A DNA stretch of 64,000 nt from Chitinophaga eiseniae (GTDB taxonomy: Bacteria; Bacteroidota; Bacteroidia; Chitinophagales; Chitinophagaceae), in NCBI RefSeq assembly GCF_900167135.1, contig NZ_FUWZ01000008.1, forward strand, positions 62,001 through 126,000, given 5' to 3'. Both the position numbers and the translations under genes were made by a program. Positions 8,000 to 15,564 of this stretch are shown here, piece after piece (the first letter of the stretch is position 1; every line of letters begins with the position of its first letter). Under the pieces are notes generated by a model. It was given only the letters and a program-made list of their open reading frames with translations, was not told the origin of the DNA and searched no databases.

Positions 8000-9188
8000 T
8001 ATCAATATCCTGTCTGTGACAACAATGGCGTTGCTGACGCTCGCCGCCTGCCAGCGCAAGCCCGCGCAGACACATGCTACCGGTCACGCACAAACGCCGG
8101 ACAGCAGCATCACCGCGCTGACGCAGCCGGTCAATGCCCGTGTGATTGCCACCATCCCGGTAATCAAAGCCAGCAGCGGCACGCGTATCCACACCTCAGA
8201 AGTGAGCGGTGTCATTACCTATGATACCCGCCGGCAGACCAGCATCGCCAGTCGTGTAGGCGGCCGTATCGAGCGGCTGCTGATCAGATACAACTACCAG
8301 CCTGTCAGCAAAGGGCAGCTGATCATGGAGATCTATTCTCCCGACCTGGCGGCCGCGCAGCGGGAGCTACTGCTTGTCGCCAAACAGGAAAGTCCGTTGC
8401 TGGCCTCCGCCAAACAGCGTTTGCAGCTACTGGGCATGCAGGCCGGCCAGATAGAGCAGGTACTGAAAACAGGGCGTATCCTTTACCGTATCCCGGTGTA
8501 CAGTAACGCCAACGGCTATATCCTGGAGCAGGGCAGCGCCGCCGCACCTGCAGCCATGGCTCCTGCCAGCACGGCAGCAGCACCCGCCGGCGACGGTATG
8601 GGCAACATGGGCGGTGGTGGCGGTGGCAGCGCTCCTGCACCCGCTACGCCCGCAGCGCCCGCCAATACGCCCGTGATGCTGCGCGAAGGACAGTATGTGA
8701 GCGCAGGGCAATCGCTCTTCACCATCTACCAGGCCGACAACCTCGTCGCTGAATTTGCGTTTCCATCTGCCCTGGCAGCGAAGATAAAACCGCAGCAACG
8801 CCTGCTGTTTTACCCGGTACATGATAAAAACGCTATGCAGCCCGGCACCATCGGACTGATAGAACCGGTATACCGTAGCGGCCAGAATTTCACGCTGGTG
8901 CGGGTATACCTGGGAGCGCATCATTTCCGGGCCGGACAGCTGCTCACCGGCAGCATACCGCTGGTTTACCGCGAAGGCTGGTGGCTGCCCGTCAAAGCCG
9001 TGTACCGCTCTGGCAACCAATCGCTCGTATTCCGTAAAACCAACGGCGCCTTTACGCCGGTGGCCGTGGAAACCGGCGCCGCCGTGGGTGGCATGGTGCA
9101 AGTCACCACCCCCATCGCCGACTGGGAAGTGGCCTCCAATGCCGCTTACCTCGTAGACAGCGAAAGTTTTATCAAAACACAACCTTAG
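7977..9188 (+). CDS. CusB-type RND periplasmic adaptor (first of two)
   Basis: A 403-residue lipoprotein (lipobox LLTLAAC ahead of QRKP) with the membrane-fusion-protein layout: a lipoyl/barrel-sandwich half (ITYDTRRQTSIASRVGGRIERL), a short helical hairpin with AAAQRELLL, the second lipoyl half (LREGQYVSAGQSLFTIYQADNLVAEF) and beta-barrel domains. Between hairpin and second half it has a low-complexity Ala/Pro/Gly insert (about residues 185-230) with a Met-rich GDGMGNMGGGGGG piece. It lacks the N-terminal metal-binding domain present in the next adaptor. It overlaps the TolC-type gene and ends three bases before the second adaptor, so all are one operon. Confidence 0.87.
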   Translation: MRNNYIVNINILSVTTMALLTLAACQRKPAQTHATGHAQTPDSSITALTQPVNARVIATIPVIKASSGTRIHTSEVSGVITYDTRRQTSIASRVGGRIERLLIRYNYQPVSKGQLIMEIYSPDLAAAQRELLLVAKQESPLLASAKQRLQLLGMQAGQIEQVLKTGRILYRIPVYSNANGYILEQGSAAAPAAMAPASTAAAPAGDGMGNMGGGGGGSAPAPATPAAPANTPVMLREGQYVSAGQSLFTIYQADNLVAEFAFPSALAAKIKPQQRLLFYPVHDKNAMQPGTIGLIEPVYRSGQNFTLVRVYLGAHHFRAGQLLTGSIPLVYREGWWLPVKAVYRSGNQSLVFRKTNGAFTPVAVETGAAVGGMVQVTTPIADWEVASNAAYLVDSESFIKTQP

Positions 9189-9191
9189 CAC

Positions 9192-10415
9192 ATGGAAAGA
9201 AAACATTTCTTACGCAACATATTGCTGGTATCCGTAGCGCCTGCCGTATTGCTGGCCGCCTGCAAAGAAACCGGCAAACCTGCCGCACAGGCGGGCCCGC
9301 AGCCAACGTTCACCTGCCCCATGCATCCGCAGATCGTACAGAACAAACCCGGTACCTGCCCTATCTGCGGCATGGACCTGGTGCCGTTCGACAAAAGCAA
9401 TAAAGACCATTCCCTCACGCTGGACAACAGCCAGATCGCCCTCGCCAATATCACCACCGTGACCATCGGCGCCGGTAACCTGGCCGGCTTCAAACAGTTG
9501 AACGGCCGGCTGGCCGTCGATCCGGAGAAGACCAATGTTATCTCCAGCCGTGTACCGGGGCGTGTGGAAGCGCTCTATGTGCGGGAAACCGGTGTGAAAG
9601 TCACCAAAGGGCAACCGCTGTACCGCATCTACTCCGAGCAGCTGGCAGCTCTGCAACAGGAATACCTGCTGGCCGCAGCACAAGCGCGACAGTTCCCGGA
9701 AGACGCCCGTTTTGCGCAGATAGAAAAAGGCGCCCGCCAGAAACTGGCGCTGTACGACCAGTCAGACGCCGCCATTCAACAGCTGTTGCAGTCGCAAAAA
9801 GTAAATCCTTACGTAACCTATCCCGCCACCCAGAGCGGTATCGTGTCCGAGCTATCCGTCACCGAAGGACAGTACGTCGCCGAAGGCGGCCCCGTGATGC
9901 GCCTCGAAGGGTATCAGCAGTTATGGGTGGAAGCGGACCTCTATCCCGCAGAAGCCGAAGCCGTTAAACCAGGACAGACCGTAAAAGTGATGGTGGCCGG
10001 CTGGGAGCAGGAACCGCAGCAGATGACAGTACAGTTCATCAACCCTGCCCTGCAGAGCGGCAGCCAGCTGATGCAGCTGCGCGGCACCATTCCCAACCCG
10101 GACAACCGCTGGCAGCCGGGACAGCAAGCCAGTATTTTGCTGCCCGTTAAAAGTAAAAACGACGTACTGGCGTTACCGGTAGATGCCGTTATCCGCGATG
10201 GCAAAGGTACCCACGTATGGATAGAAAAAAGCAAAGGCAAATTCGAGCCGCGCATGGTGACCACCGGCATGGAGAACTATGACGCCGTAGAGATCGCAGA
10301 CGGTCTCGCCGCCGGCGATAAAGTAGTCGTCACCGGCGCCTACCTGCTGTACAGCGAATACATCCTGAAAAAAGGCGCAGACCCGCTGGCAGCAGCCGCC
10401 GGTCATCAACATTAA
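9192..10415 (+). CDS. CusB-type RND periplasmic adaptor with heavy-metal-binding domain
   Basis: A 407-residue lipoprotein (lipobox LLAAC). Residues about 37-60 form a heavy-metal-binding domain, TCPMHPQIVQ...GTCPICGMDLVP, typical of Cus/Sil adaptors, followed by barrel-sandwich halves (DPEKTNVISSRVPGRVEALYVRETG and TYPATQSGIVSELSVTEGQYV) and a C-terminal beta barrel. It should connect the CusA-type pump to the TolC-type channel and hand metal to the pump. Two adaptors in one operon with a single pump suggests a mixed adaptor ring or alternative assemblies. Confidence 0.92.
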   Translation: MERKHFLRNILLVSVAPAVLLAACKETGKPAAQAGPQPTFTCPMHPQIVQNKPGTCPICGMDLVPFDKSNKDHSLTLDNSQIALANITTVTIGAGNLAGFKQLNGRLAVDPEKTNVISSRVPGRVEALYVRETGVKVTKGQPLYRIYSEQLAALQQEYLLAAAQARQFPEDARFAQIEKGARQKLALYDQSDAAIQQLLQSQKVNPYVTYPATQSGIVSELSVTEGQYVAEGGPVMRLEGYQQLWVEADLYPAEAEAVKPGQTVKVMVAGWEQEPQQMTVQFINPALQSGSQLMQLRGTIPNPDNRWQPGQQASILLPVKSKNDVLALPVDAVIRDGKGTHVWIEKSKGKFEPRMVTTGMENYDAVEIADGLAAGDKVVVTGAYLLYSEYILKKGADPLAAAAGHQH

Positions 10416-10447
10416 ACGACCAACTGTTCATCATAAAAAACATCCAC

Positions 10448-11002
10448 ATGACATCATTCGTAAAAGCGGGCATACCCGTACTCTCCGCTCTCCTGCTGGC
10501 AGCCTGTGGCAACAGCGTATCCACCGGCAGCAACGCCGATTCCACCCATCAGCATCAGCCCGAACCGGCAGCCACTGCGGCAGCGCAGCCGGCAGCCCTT
10601 CAGCTGAAAGATGATCAGCTCAACGCCGTGTACCAGCAATACCAGCAGCTGTCGGAAGCCCTCGTGAAAGGTGATGCCGGCGCTGCCCGTATTGCCGCCA
10701 ACGCCATCGAAGTGGGCGCCAAAGACCTTGCCGGCGGCGCACAGACCGCCAGCACCGCCGCCGCTATCGTAGCTGCAGCAGATATCGAAGCACAGCGTAC
10801 CGCCTATGCATCACTGAGCAACGACCTGATCGCGCTGGTGAAAAAATCAGGCGTGAGCAGCGGCACCCTGTATGTGGACTTCTGCCCGATGGCCCTCAAC
10901 GATAAAGGCGGCTACTGGCTCAGCACGGAGAAAGGCATCCAGAACCCCTACTTCGGTGACCAGATGCTCACCTGCGGAGAAGTAAAGGAAACGATTCAAT
11001 AA
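10448..11002 (+). CDS. DUF3347 lipoprotein (first of two)
   Basis: A 184-residue lipoprotein (LLLAACGNS) with a His-rich linker (HQHQPEP), then a DUF3347 helical domain (LNAVYQQYQQLSEALVKGDAGAA...), ending in the hallmark FCPMALNDKGGYWLSTEKGIQNPYFGDQMLTCGEV; the CPM and Cys-Gly residues could bind copper. DUF3347 is found fused or adjacent to CusB adaptors. It belongs to the operon, 32 bases after the adaptor, and has a paralogue directly downstream. A periplasmic metal carrier is a reasonable guess, not demonstrated. Confidence 0.85.
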   Translation: MTSFVKAGIPVLSALLLAACGNSVSTGSNADSTHQHQPEPAATAAAQPAALQLKDDQLNAVYQQYQQLSEALVKGDAGAARIAANAIEVGAKDLAGGAQTASTAAAIVAAADIEAQRTAYASLSNDLIALVKKSGVSSGTLYVDFCPMALNDKGGYWLSTEKGIQNPYFGDQMLTCGEVKETIQ

Positions 11003-11018
11003 CATCTAACGTATACGC

Positions 11019-11657
11019 ATGAAAACGATCATCATCAGCACCCTGACTATCACCACGCTGGCCTTCGCCGCCTGCAACAACCAACCAGCCAGCCATGAAG
11101 GCAGCCATACCGACAGCGCCGCCACCGCGCATCACCACGATGCCACACCGGCCGCCGCTGCGGATGTTACCACCGTAAAGCCGCAGTTCACCGACGTAGA
11201 CCCGGCCATCGCCACGGCCATGAAAGGCGTGGTGAACGGCTACCTGCAACTGAAAAACAGCCTCGCCGCTGATGACGATGCCGCCGCCGCCAAAGCCGGA
11301 GAAACCATGAGCGCCGCACTGACGCAGGTGGACGCTTCCCGCTTCACGGCAGATCAAAAGAAAATTTACGATAACAACGAAGAAGACCTGAAAGAACACG
11401 CCGATCATATCAGCAAAAATGTGGGCAATATCGCTCACCAGCGGGAGCATTTCGTGATGATGAGCGATGATATGTTTGAACTGGTAAAAGCTTTCGGAGG
11501 AGGGCAACCGTTGTACCGCACACATTGTCCCATGTACGACCAGAATAAGGGCGCCTACTGGCTCAGCGAATCCGTCACCGTAAGGAACCCTTATATGGGA
11601 ACTAAAATGGCCGACTGCGGGTCTGTAAAGGAAATGATCGACACAGGGAGACCATAA
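11019..11657 (+). CDS. DUF3347 lipoprotein (second of two)
   Basis: A 212-residue lipoprotein (TLAFAACNNQ) with a His-rich N-terminal linker (HEGSHTDSAATAHHHD), a DUF3347 helical domain (MKGVVNGYLQLKNSLAADDDAAA) and the C-terminal motif THCPMYDQNKGAYWLSESVTVRNPYMGTKMADCGSV. It shares layout and C-terminal motif with the preceding gene but is clearly diverged, so this is an old duplication. It ends the main metal-efflux operon ahead of the hairpin at 11691-11712. Confidence 0.86.
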   Translation: MKTIIISTLTITTLAFAACNNQPASHEGSHTDSAATAHHHDATPAAAADVTTVKPQFTDVDPAIATAMKGVVNGYLQLKNSLAADDDAAAAKAGETMSAALTQVDASRFTADQKKIYDNNEEDLKEHADHISKNVGNIAHQREHFVMMSDDMFELVKAFGGGQPLYRTHCPMYDQNKGAYWLSESVTVRNPYMGTKMADCGSVKEMIDTGRP

Positions 11658-11690
11658 ACAAGTCAACTTATTTCGTTATATTAGAAGCGT

Positions 11691-11712
11691 CCCGGGGCTT
11701 TTTCGCCCCGGG
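11691..11712 (+). terminator. GC-rich hairpin after the efflux operon
   Basis: CCCGGGGC and GCCCCGGG form a perfect 8-bp stem with a six-base loop TTTTTC. There is no T run after the stem on the plus strand, so it may be a weak terminator or a leader structure of the gene that starts 10 bases later. Confidence 0.45.
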
Positions 11713-11722
11713 ATAAATAGCT

Positions 11723-12169
11723 ATGAAAAAAGGTAAATTGATCGCGGGCGCATTGTTGCTCATTTTCGCCGGCATACAGCTTTTCCGGCCTGTTAAAAAC
11801 CAGGGGAATGATCAAACAGCTGACATCAGCAAGGTAATCTCCATACCGGACAGCATTCATACTCTCCTACAGCAAGCCTGTTACGACTGTCACAGTAACT
11901 ACACGAACTATCCGTGGTATGCGGAAATCCAACCGGTGGCCTGGTGGCTCGACAACCATGTACAGGAAGGTAAAAGAGAACTGAACTTCCATGAGTATGG
12001 CAAATATACGCCCAAACGACAGGTGCATAAACTTAAGGAGATGAAAGAACAAATTGCCGAAGGCGAAATGCCACTGTCATCCTATACGCTCATACACCGG
12101 GAGGCCATCTGGACGCCTGCACAACAACAGGCTGTTATTGCCTGGATAGATAGCGCCATGGCAAAGTAA
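11723..12169 (+). CDS. haem-binding domain-containing protein
   Basis: A 148-residue exported or membrane-anchored protein: an N-terminal hydrophobic segment (LIAGALLLIFAGIQLF), then CYDCHSNYTNYPWYAEIQPVAWWL with a CxxCH c-type haem motif (about residues 52-56), and the NFHEYGKY pattern of the haem-binding domain family found in Bacteroidota. It follows the metal-efflux operon and may be read from it through the hairpin at 11691-11712. The redox partner is unknown. Confidence 0.85.
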   Translation: MKKGKLIAGALLLIFAGIQLFRPVKNQGNDQTADISKVISIPDSIHTLLQQACYDCHSNYTNYPWYAEIQPVAWWLDNHVQEGKRELNFHEYGKYTPKRQVHKLKEMKEQIAEGEMPLSSYTLIHREAIWTPAQQQAVIAWIDSAMAK

Positions 12170-12181
12170 CGCCCCTGACAC

Positions 12182-12652
12182 TCAGGTAAATTTCAGCACA
12201 CCGCAGGAGAAGATGGTCAGCAATAACAAGAGCTGAATAATATAATACAGGTTCAGCCGTGCCTTCAGCGGCTCCAGCGAAGTACTGACGTTATCATTGG
12301 AAGAGGCTGACTGCAGGACCGGTTTCATCTTCAGGCCCAGCCGTCTTCCCATTATTCCGTTGACGATCACCAGCAGGAACATGATCATCTTAATCCGGAA
12401 CCATAACTGTTCCCCATAAACGCCATGTACCTGCGCCATCATGGCGATACCAGAAACCAGCAACAGTAACATGCCAATACCCATTGCCATAGGAAAACGG
12501 GCCGTGAGGTCGAGGATAGCTACGGCCCTTACCCGGTCAGCCACATAAATCTTCCAGAAACGGCGATTCGCTAAAAATCCTGCCAGGACAATGCCGGCCA
12601 CCATGGACAGCCCGGTAATGTGCATCAGTAAACTCAATAAATAGGTGTTCAT
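12182..12652 (-). CDS. small polytopic membrane protein (CopD/DUF2269-like)
   Basis: A 156-residue protein with four predicted membrane segments: LSLLMHITGLSMVAGIVLAGFLA, MGIGMLLLLVSGIAMMA, MIMFLLVIVNGIMG and YYIIQLLLLLTIFSCGVL. A His in the first segment and the overall layout resemble CopD or DUF2269-type proteins, but similarity is too loose for a firm family call. It converges with the haem-binding gene, with only 12 bases between the stops. A -7-like element GACCTTTG lies on the minus strand at 12673-12680. Confidence 0.7.
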   Translation of the reverse strand: MNTYLLSLLMHITGLSMVAGIVLAGFLANRRFWKIYVADRVRAVAILDLTARFPMAMGIGMLLLLVSGIAMMAQVHGVYGEQLWFRIKMIMFLLVIVNGIMGRRLGLKMKPVLQSASSNDNVSTSLEPLKARLNLYYIIQLLLLLTIFSCGVLKFT

Positions 12653-12738
12653 CTCGCTAAATTTTATACCTACAAAGGTCAGCCCTGCCCGCCTTTTACA
12701 TTTACATTAAAAGGAGTCTTATTTATATAAAAAGGAAT

Positions 12739-12746
12739 TAGATTTG
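12739..12746 (+). promoter_or_regulatory. -7 promoter element of the AraC-type gene
   Basis: TAGATTTG is an exact TAnnTTTG match 13 bases before the ATG at 12760, giving a leader of only a few bases. Confidence 0.5.
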
Positions 12747-12759
12747 TAAAAAAAGTACC

Positions 12760-13734
12760 ATGCCGATGGAATGGGACGCCGCCGGGAACGGACGGCAAAA
12801 GCTCAACACCGACGAACCGGATATCTATACGCCTCAGTTGCATGAAAACTCATCTGAGGTATCAGCGCAATTTGGCCAAGGGAAGATATCCACCTGGCAG
12901 TTTGATGGTATCCGCATGATCAGAAGCGACTGGGAATACAACAGCCGTAGCCAGTTGACCTGGCAGACCGAAGCTGATATGGTCCACCTGCATTTTATTC
13001 TGAAAGGAGACCTGGTCATGGAGCCGGTTGAGGGAAAGACGCCACTGCACTTCACCACCAATACGCACAATATGCTGTATAATAAGATGGTGCCAGGCGT
13101 ACTTAATATTCAGGAGCTCGAAGCTTCTGCATTTATCCTCCAATTTTCCAAAGAACTCTTTCTTCAGCTGACCGAACATTCAGACGAAGTGCTACAACGG
13201 TTTGCCGATAAAGTACTGAACGGTCAACGCAGCACACTTTCTCCCCGTTCCATGCCTATTACGCTTCCCATGCAGCAAACCATCAATGCAATCCTGCATT
13301 GCGGCTACCAGGGCGGCATCAAAAAAATGTTCCTTTATTCCAAAGCTATTGAGATGCTGGTATTGGAGGCGGCTGCCTATCAGGAATATCACCACCCTAA
13401 AAACTCCGTTGTACGGACGGCCTATGACCGTGACCGGCTGCAGTTCGCCCGCGAGCATCTGGCACAAAACCTGGAGAACCCTCCTACCCTCTCTGCGCTG
13501 GCCAAACTGGCAGGGCTCAACGAATATAAACTCAAACACGGCTTTAAAGAGCTGTTCCATACCACCGCCTTCGGCTTTGTGGCCGAACAAAGGCTGGACC
13601 TTGCCCGCACTTATCTGCTGGACCAGCATAAGACCATCGGCGAAATTGCCAATATGCTGGGATACTCTTCTATCCAGCATTTCAGTACTGCATTTAAAAA
13701 GAAGTTTGGCTGTTCACCGAATAAAGCGAGATGA
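12760..13734 (+). CDS. AraC family transcriptional regulator
   Basis: A 324-residue protein. The C-terminal ~100 residues form the two helix-turn-helix units of AraC proteins: LSALAKLAGLNEYKLKHGFK and TIGEIANMLGYSSIQHFSTAFKKKFG, followed by the closing CSPNKAR. The N-terminal ~200 residues are a divergent sensor domain (DMVHLHFILKGDLVMEP, HNMLYNKMVPGVLNI) of the kind found in Bacteroidota AraC proteins; its ligand is unknown. The stop overlaps the start of the next gene (ATGA), so the two are coupled. Confidence 0.92.
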   Translation: MPMEWDAAGNGRQKLNTDEPDIYTPQLHENSSEVSAQFGQGKISTWQFDGIRMIRSDWEYNSRSQLTWQTEADMVHLHFILKGDLVMEPVEGKTPLHFTTNTHNMLYNKMVPGVLNIQELEASAFILQFSKELFLQLTEHSDEVLQRFADKVLNGQRSTLSPRSMPITLPMQQTINAILHCGYQGGIKKMFLYSKAIEMLVLEAAAYQEYHHPKNSVVRTAYDRDRLQFAREHLAQNLENPPTLSALAKLAGLNEYKLKHGFKELFHTTAFGFVAEQRLDLARTYLLDQHKTIGEIANMLGYSSIQHFSTAFKKKFGCSPNKAR

Positions 13735-14210
13735 CTTTACGCCGGCTATTACCCTATATTGCACTAACTGTTTTGTTAGCCGGTATTTACTGGCTGACGA
13801 TAATCATTCCCGCCTCCTGGTTTGACAGCGGGCCTTTTGGCGCTTATCGGCAGCGAATTCAGTTACAGGGAGAGATTTTACTACTTTTGTTACCCGCCTG
13901 TCTGCTTATCGTCAACACACTGGAAATACTGACAGTTGCGTCCGACTCCTTTCTGCTCCGGTTACTAAAATCACTTTTCACGATCGTATTTACTTATCTG
14001 ATGATGGCCACGTTATGGCAACTGGCCTTACGGCCTGCTGCCAACTTTTTCGGACCACATCGCGTATCTCCTTACTTTACCTGTGCGTTGGCTGTGGTGT
14101 TTACAATATGCCTTATTATTTGCCTCGAGATATTGCAGCGTATCCTGTTCCGCTTTATCAAAAAAGCGACTATTGCCCGGTATATCCCCCGTTTGCTCCG
14201 GATGGATTAA
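13731..14210 (+). CDS. hypothetical four-helix membrane protein coupled to the AraC regulator
   Basis: A 159-residue protein with four hydrophobic segments (YIALTVLLAGIYWLTIII, ILLLLLPACLLIVNTLEIL, LFTIVFTYLMMATLWQL and CALAVVFTICLIICLEIL). I recognise no family. The four-base ATGA overlap with the AraC gene means they are translated together, so it is either the regulator's target or its membrane partner. Confidence 0.75.
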   Translation: MTLRRLLPYIALTVLLAGIYWLTIIIPASWFDSGPFGAYRQRIQLQGEILLLLLPACLLIVNTLEILTVASDSFLLRLLKSLFTIVFTYLMMATLWQLALRPAANFFGPHRVSPYFTCALAVVFTICLIICLEILQRILFRFIKKATIARYIPRLLRMD

Positions 14211-14256
14211 TCTCCATAAAATTACCAAGAGCCCCTTTTTTCATTCCCTCCATTTT

Positions 14257-14288
14257 CCGGTTCACCCCCCATTTTTTCCGGTTCACCC
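14257..14288 (+). promoter_or_regulatory. direct repeat with 21-bp period, candidate LytTR response-regulator site
   Basis: CCGGTTCACCC occurs at 14257-14267 and again at 14278-14288, a period of exactly 21 bp, i.e. two helical turns. LytTR-domain regulators bind pairs of roughly 9-bp direct repeats with this period. It lies about 60-90 bases before the RND operon start, ahead of a -7-like CACATTTG at 14321-14328, and a LytTR regulator is encoded just after that operon. Confidence 0.5.
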
Positions 14289-14345
14289 TGATTGTCGGCG
14301 GGAGATCGTCTGTAATCGGCCACATTTGCTCTTTATAAAGAAAAA

Positions 14346-15545
14346 ATGATGGCAATGACACACCAACGAAGCAACATAAGAAGCAGACGACTGATCCCGG
14401 GGCTGATCATGGCCTGCCTGTTGCCAGCTGCTCTCAGCAGCTGTGGTAATAAAGCCGGCGCCGAAACTGCCGGTATGGAAACTCCTGTGCCCGAACTGCC
14501 GGTGATGACCCTGGATACCACTACCGCGATGACCACCAGCGATTACTCCGCCTTGCTGGAGGGTAAGGTGAATGTTGATATTCGTCCGCAGGTAGATGGT
14601 TATCTCGATAAAATCTTTGTAGACGAAGGCAGCTATGTAAAAGCAGGTCAACCGCTGTTCCAGATCAATGAACAGACTTACCGCGAACAGCTCAACAAAG
14701 ACATCGCCAGTCTGCATGCCATGGAGTCCGCGCTGAATGCGGCCCAGCTGGAGGTAGACAAAGTAAAACCGCTGGTAGATAACAAAGTGATGGCCGAAAT
14801 GCAGTTAAAAACAGCGCTCGCCACCCTTCAAACCGCTAAAGCCAATGTAGAACAGGCCAAAGCGGCGGTAGCATCTTCCCGTATCAACGTAGGCTTTACC
14901 CTGGTCAAAGCGCCGGTGAGCGGCTACATCGGCCGCATCCCTAAGCGGATCGGTAATCTCGTTGGCAAAGGCGACGCCGCTCCACTCACCACCCTGTCCG
15001 ACATCAGCGAAGTATATGCCTATTTCTCCATGAGCGAAAATGACTTCATGAACTTCAGCAAAGGTGCTTCCGGCGCTACTTTACAGCAGCAGCTGAAACT
15101 ACTGCGCCCGGTAACGCTGGTCCTCTCCAACGGGGAAACTTACAGCCATAAAGGGCGTATCGAGATGGTAGACGGCCAGTTCAACAGGACCACCGCCGCT
15201 ATCAGTCTGCGTGCCACCTTCCCCAACCCGGCTTCCCTGCTGCGTTCCGGCAATACCGGAAAAGTAAGGGTAGAGCAGCTCTTCAGCGGGGTGATACAGG
15301 TACCGCAGGCAGCAACGCTGGAAATGCAGGACAAGGTGTTTGTGTACCAGGTGGCCGACAGCAACAAAGTAGTGCGCCGTATTCTTGACCTGGCAGGACG
15401 TAGCGAAGAGAACTTCATCGTCCGCGACGGCGTGAAAAGAGGCGATAAGATCGTGACCGCCGGTATCGAGACCCTGATAGAGGGTACTGTGGTAAAACCG
15501 GCCGCCGGCAGTAAAGATACCGTTGCCCCGGCAGCGGGAAAATAA
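14346..15545 (+). CDS. RND periplasmic adaptor (AcrA/MexA-type)
   Basis: A 399-residue lipoprotein (lipobox ALSSC) with canonical adaptor layout: lipoyl half VDIRPQVDGYLDKIFVDEGSYVKAGQPLFQI, helical hairpin (LHAMESALNAAQLEVDKVK...), second lipoyl half VKAPVSGYIGRIPKRIGNLV, then beta-barrel and membrane-proximal domains (GVIQVPQAATLEMQDKVFVYQV). First gene of an adaptor-pump-channel operon. The drug-type pump downstream makes multidrug or small-molecule export likely. Up to three Met codons at 14346-14357 could serve as the start. Confidence 0.93.
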   Translation: MMAMTHQRSNIRSRRLIPGLIMACLLPAALSSCGNKAGAETAGMETPVPELPVMTLDTTTAMTTSDYSALLEGKVNVDIRPQVDGYLDKIFVDEGSYVKAGQPLFQINEQTYREQLNKDIASLHAMESALNAAQLEVDKVKPLVDNKVMAEMQLKTALATLQTAKANVEQAKAAVASSRINVGFTLVKAPVSGYIGRIPKRIGNLVGKGDAAPLTTLSDISEVYAYFSMSENDFMNFSKGASGATLQQQLKLLRPVTLVLSNGETYSHKGRIEMVDGQFNRTTAAISLRATFPNPASLLRSGNTGKVRVEQLFSGVIQVPQAATLEMQDKVFVYQVADSNKVVRRILDLAGRSEENFIVRDGVKRGDKIVTAGIETLIEGTVVKPAAGSKDTVAPAAGK

Positions 15546-15564
15546 ATCCAAAGTAATAGAAGCC

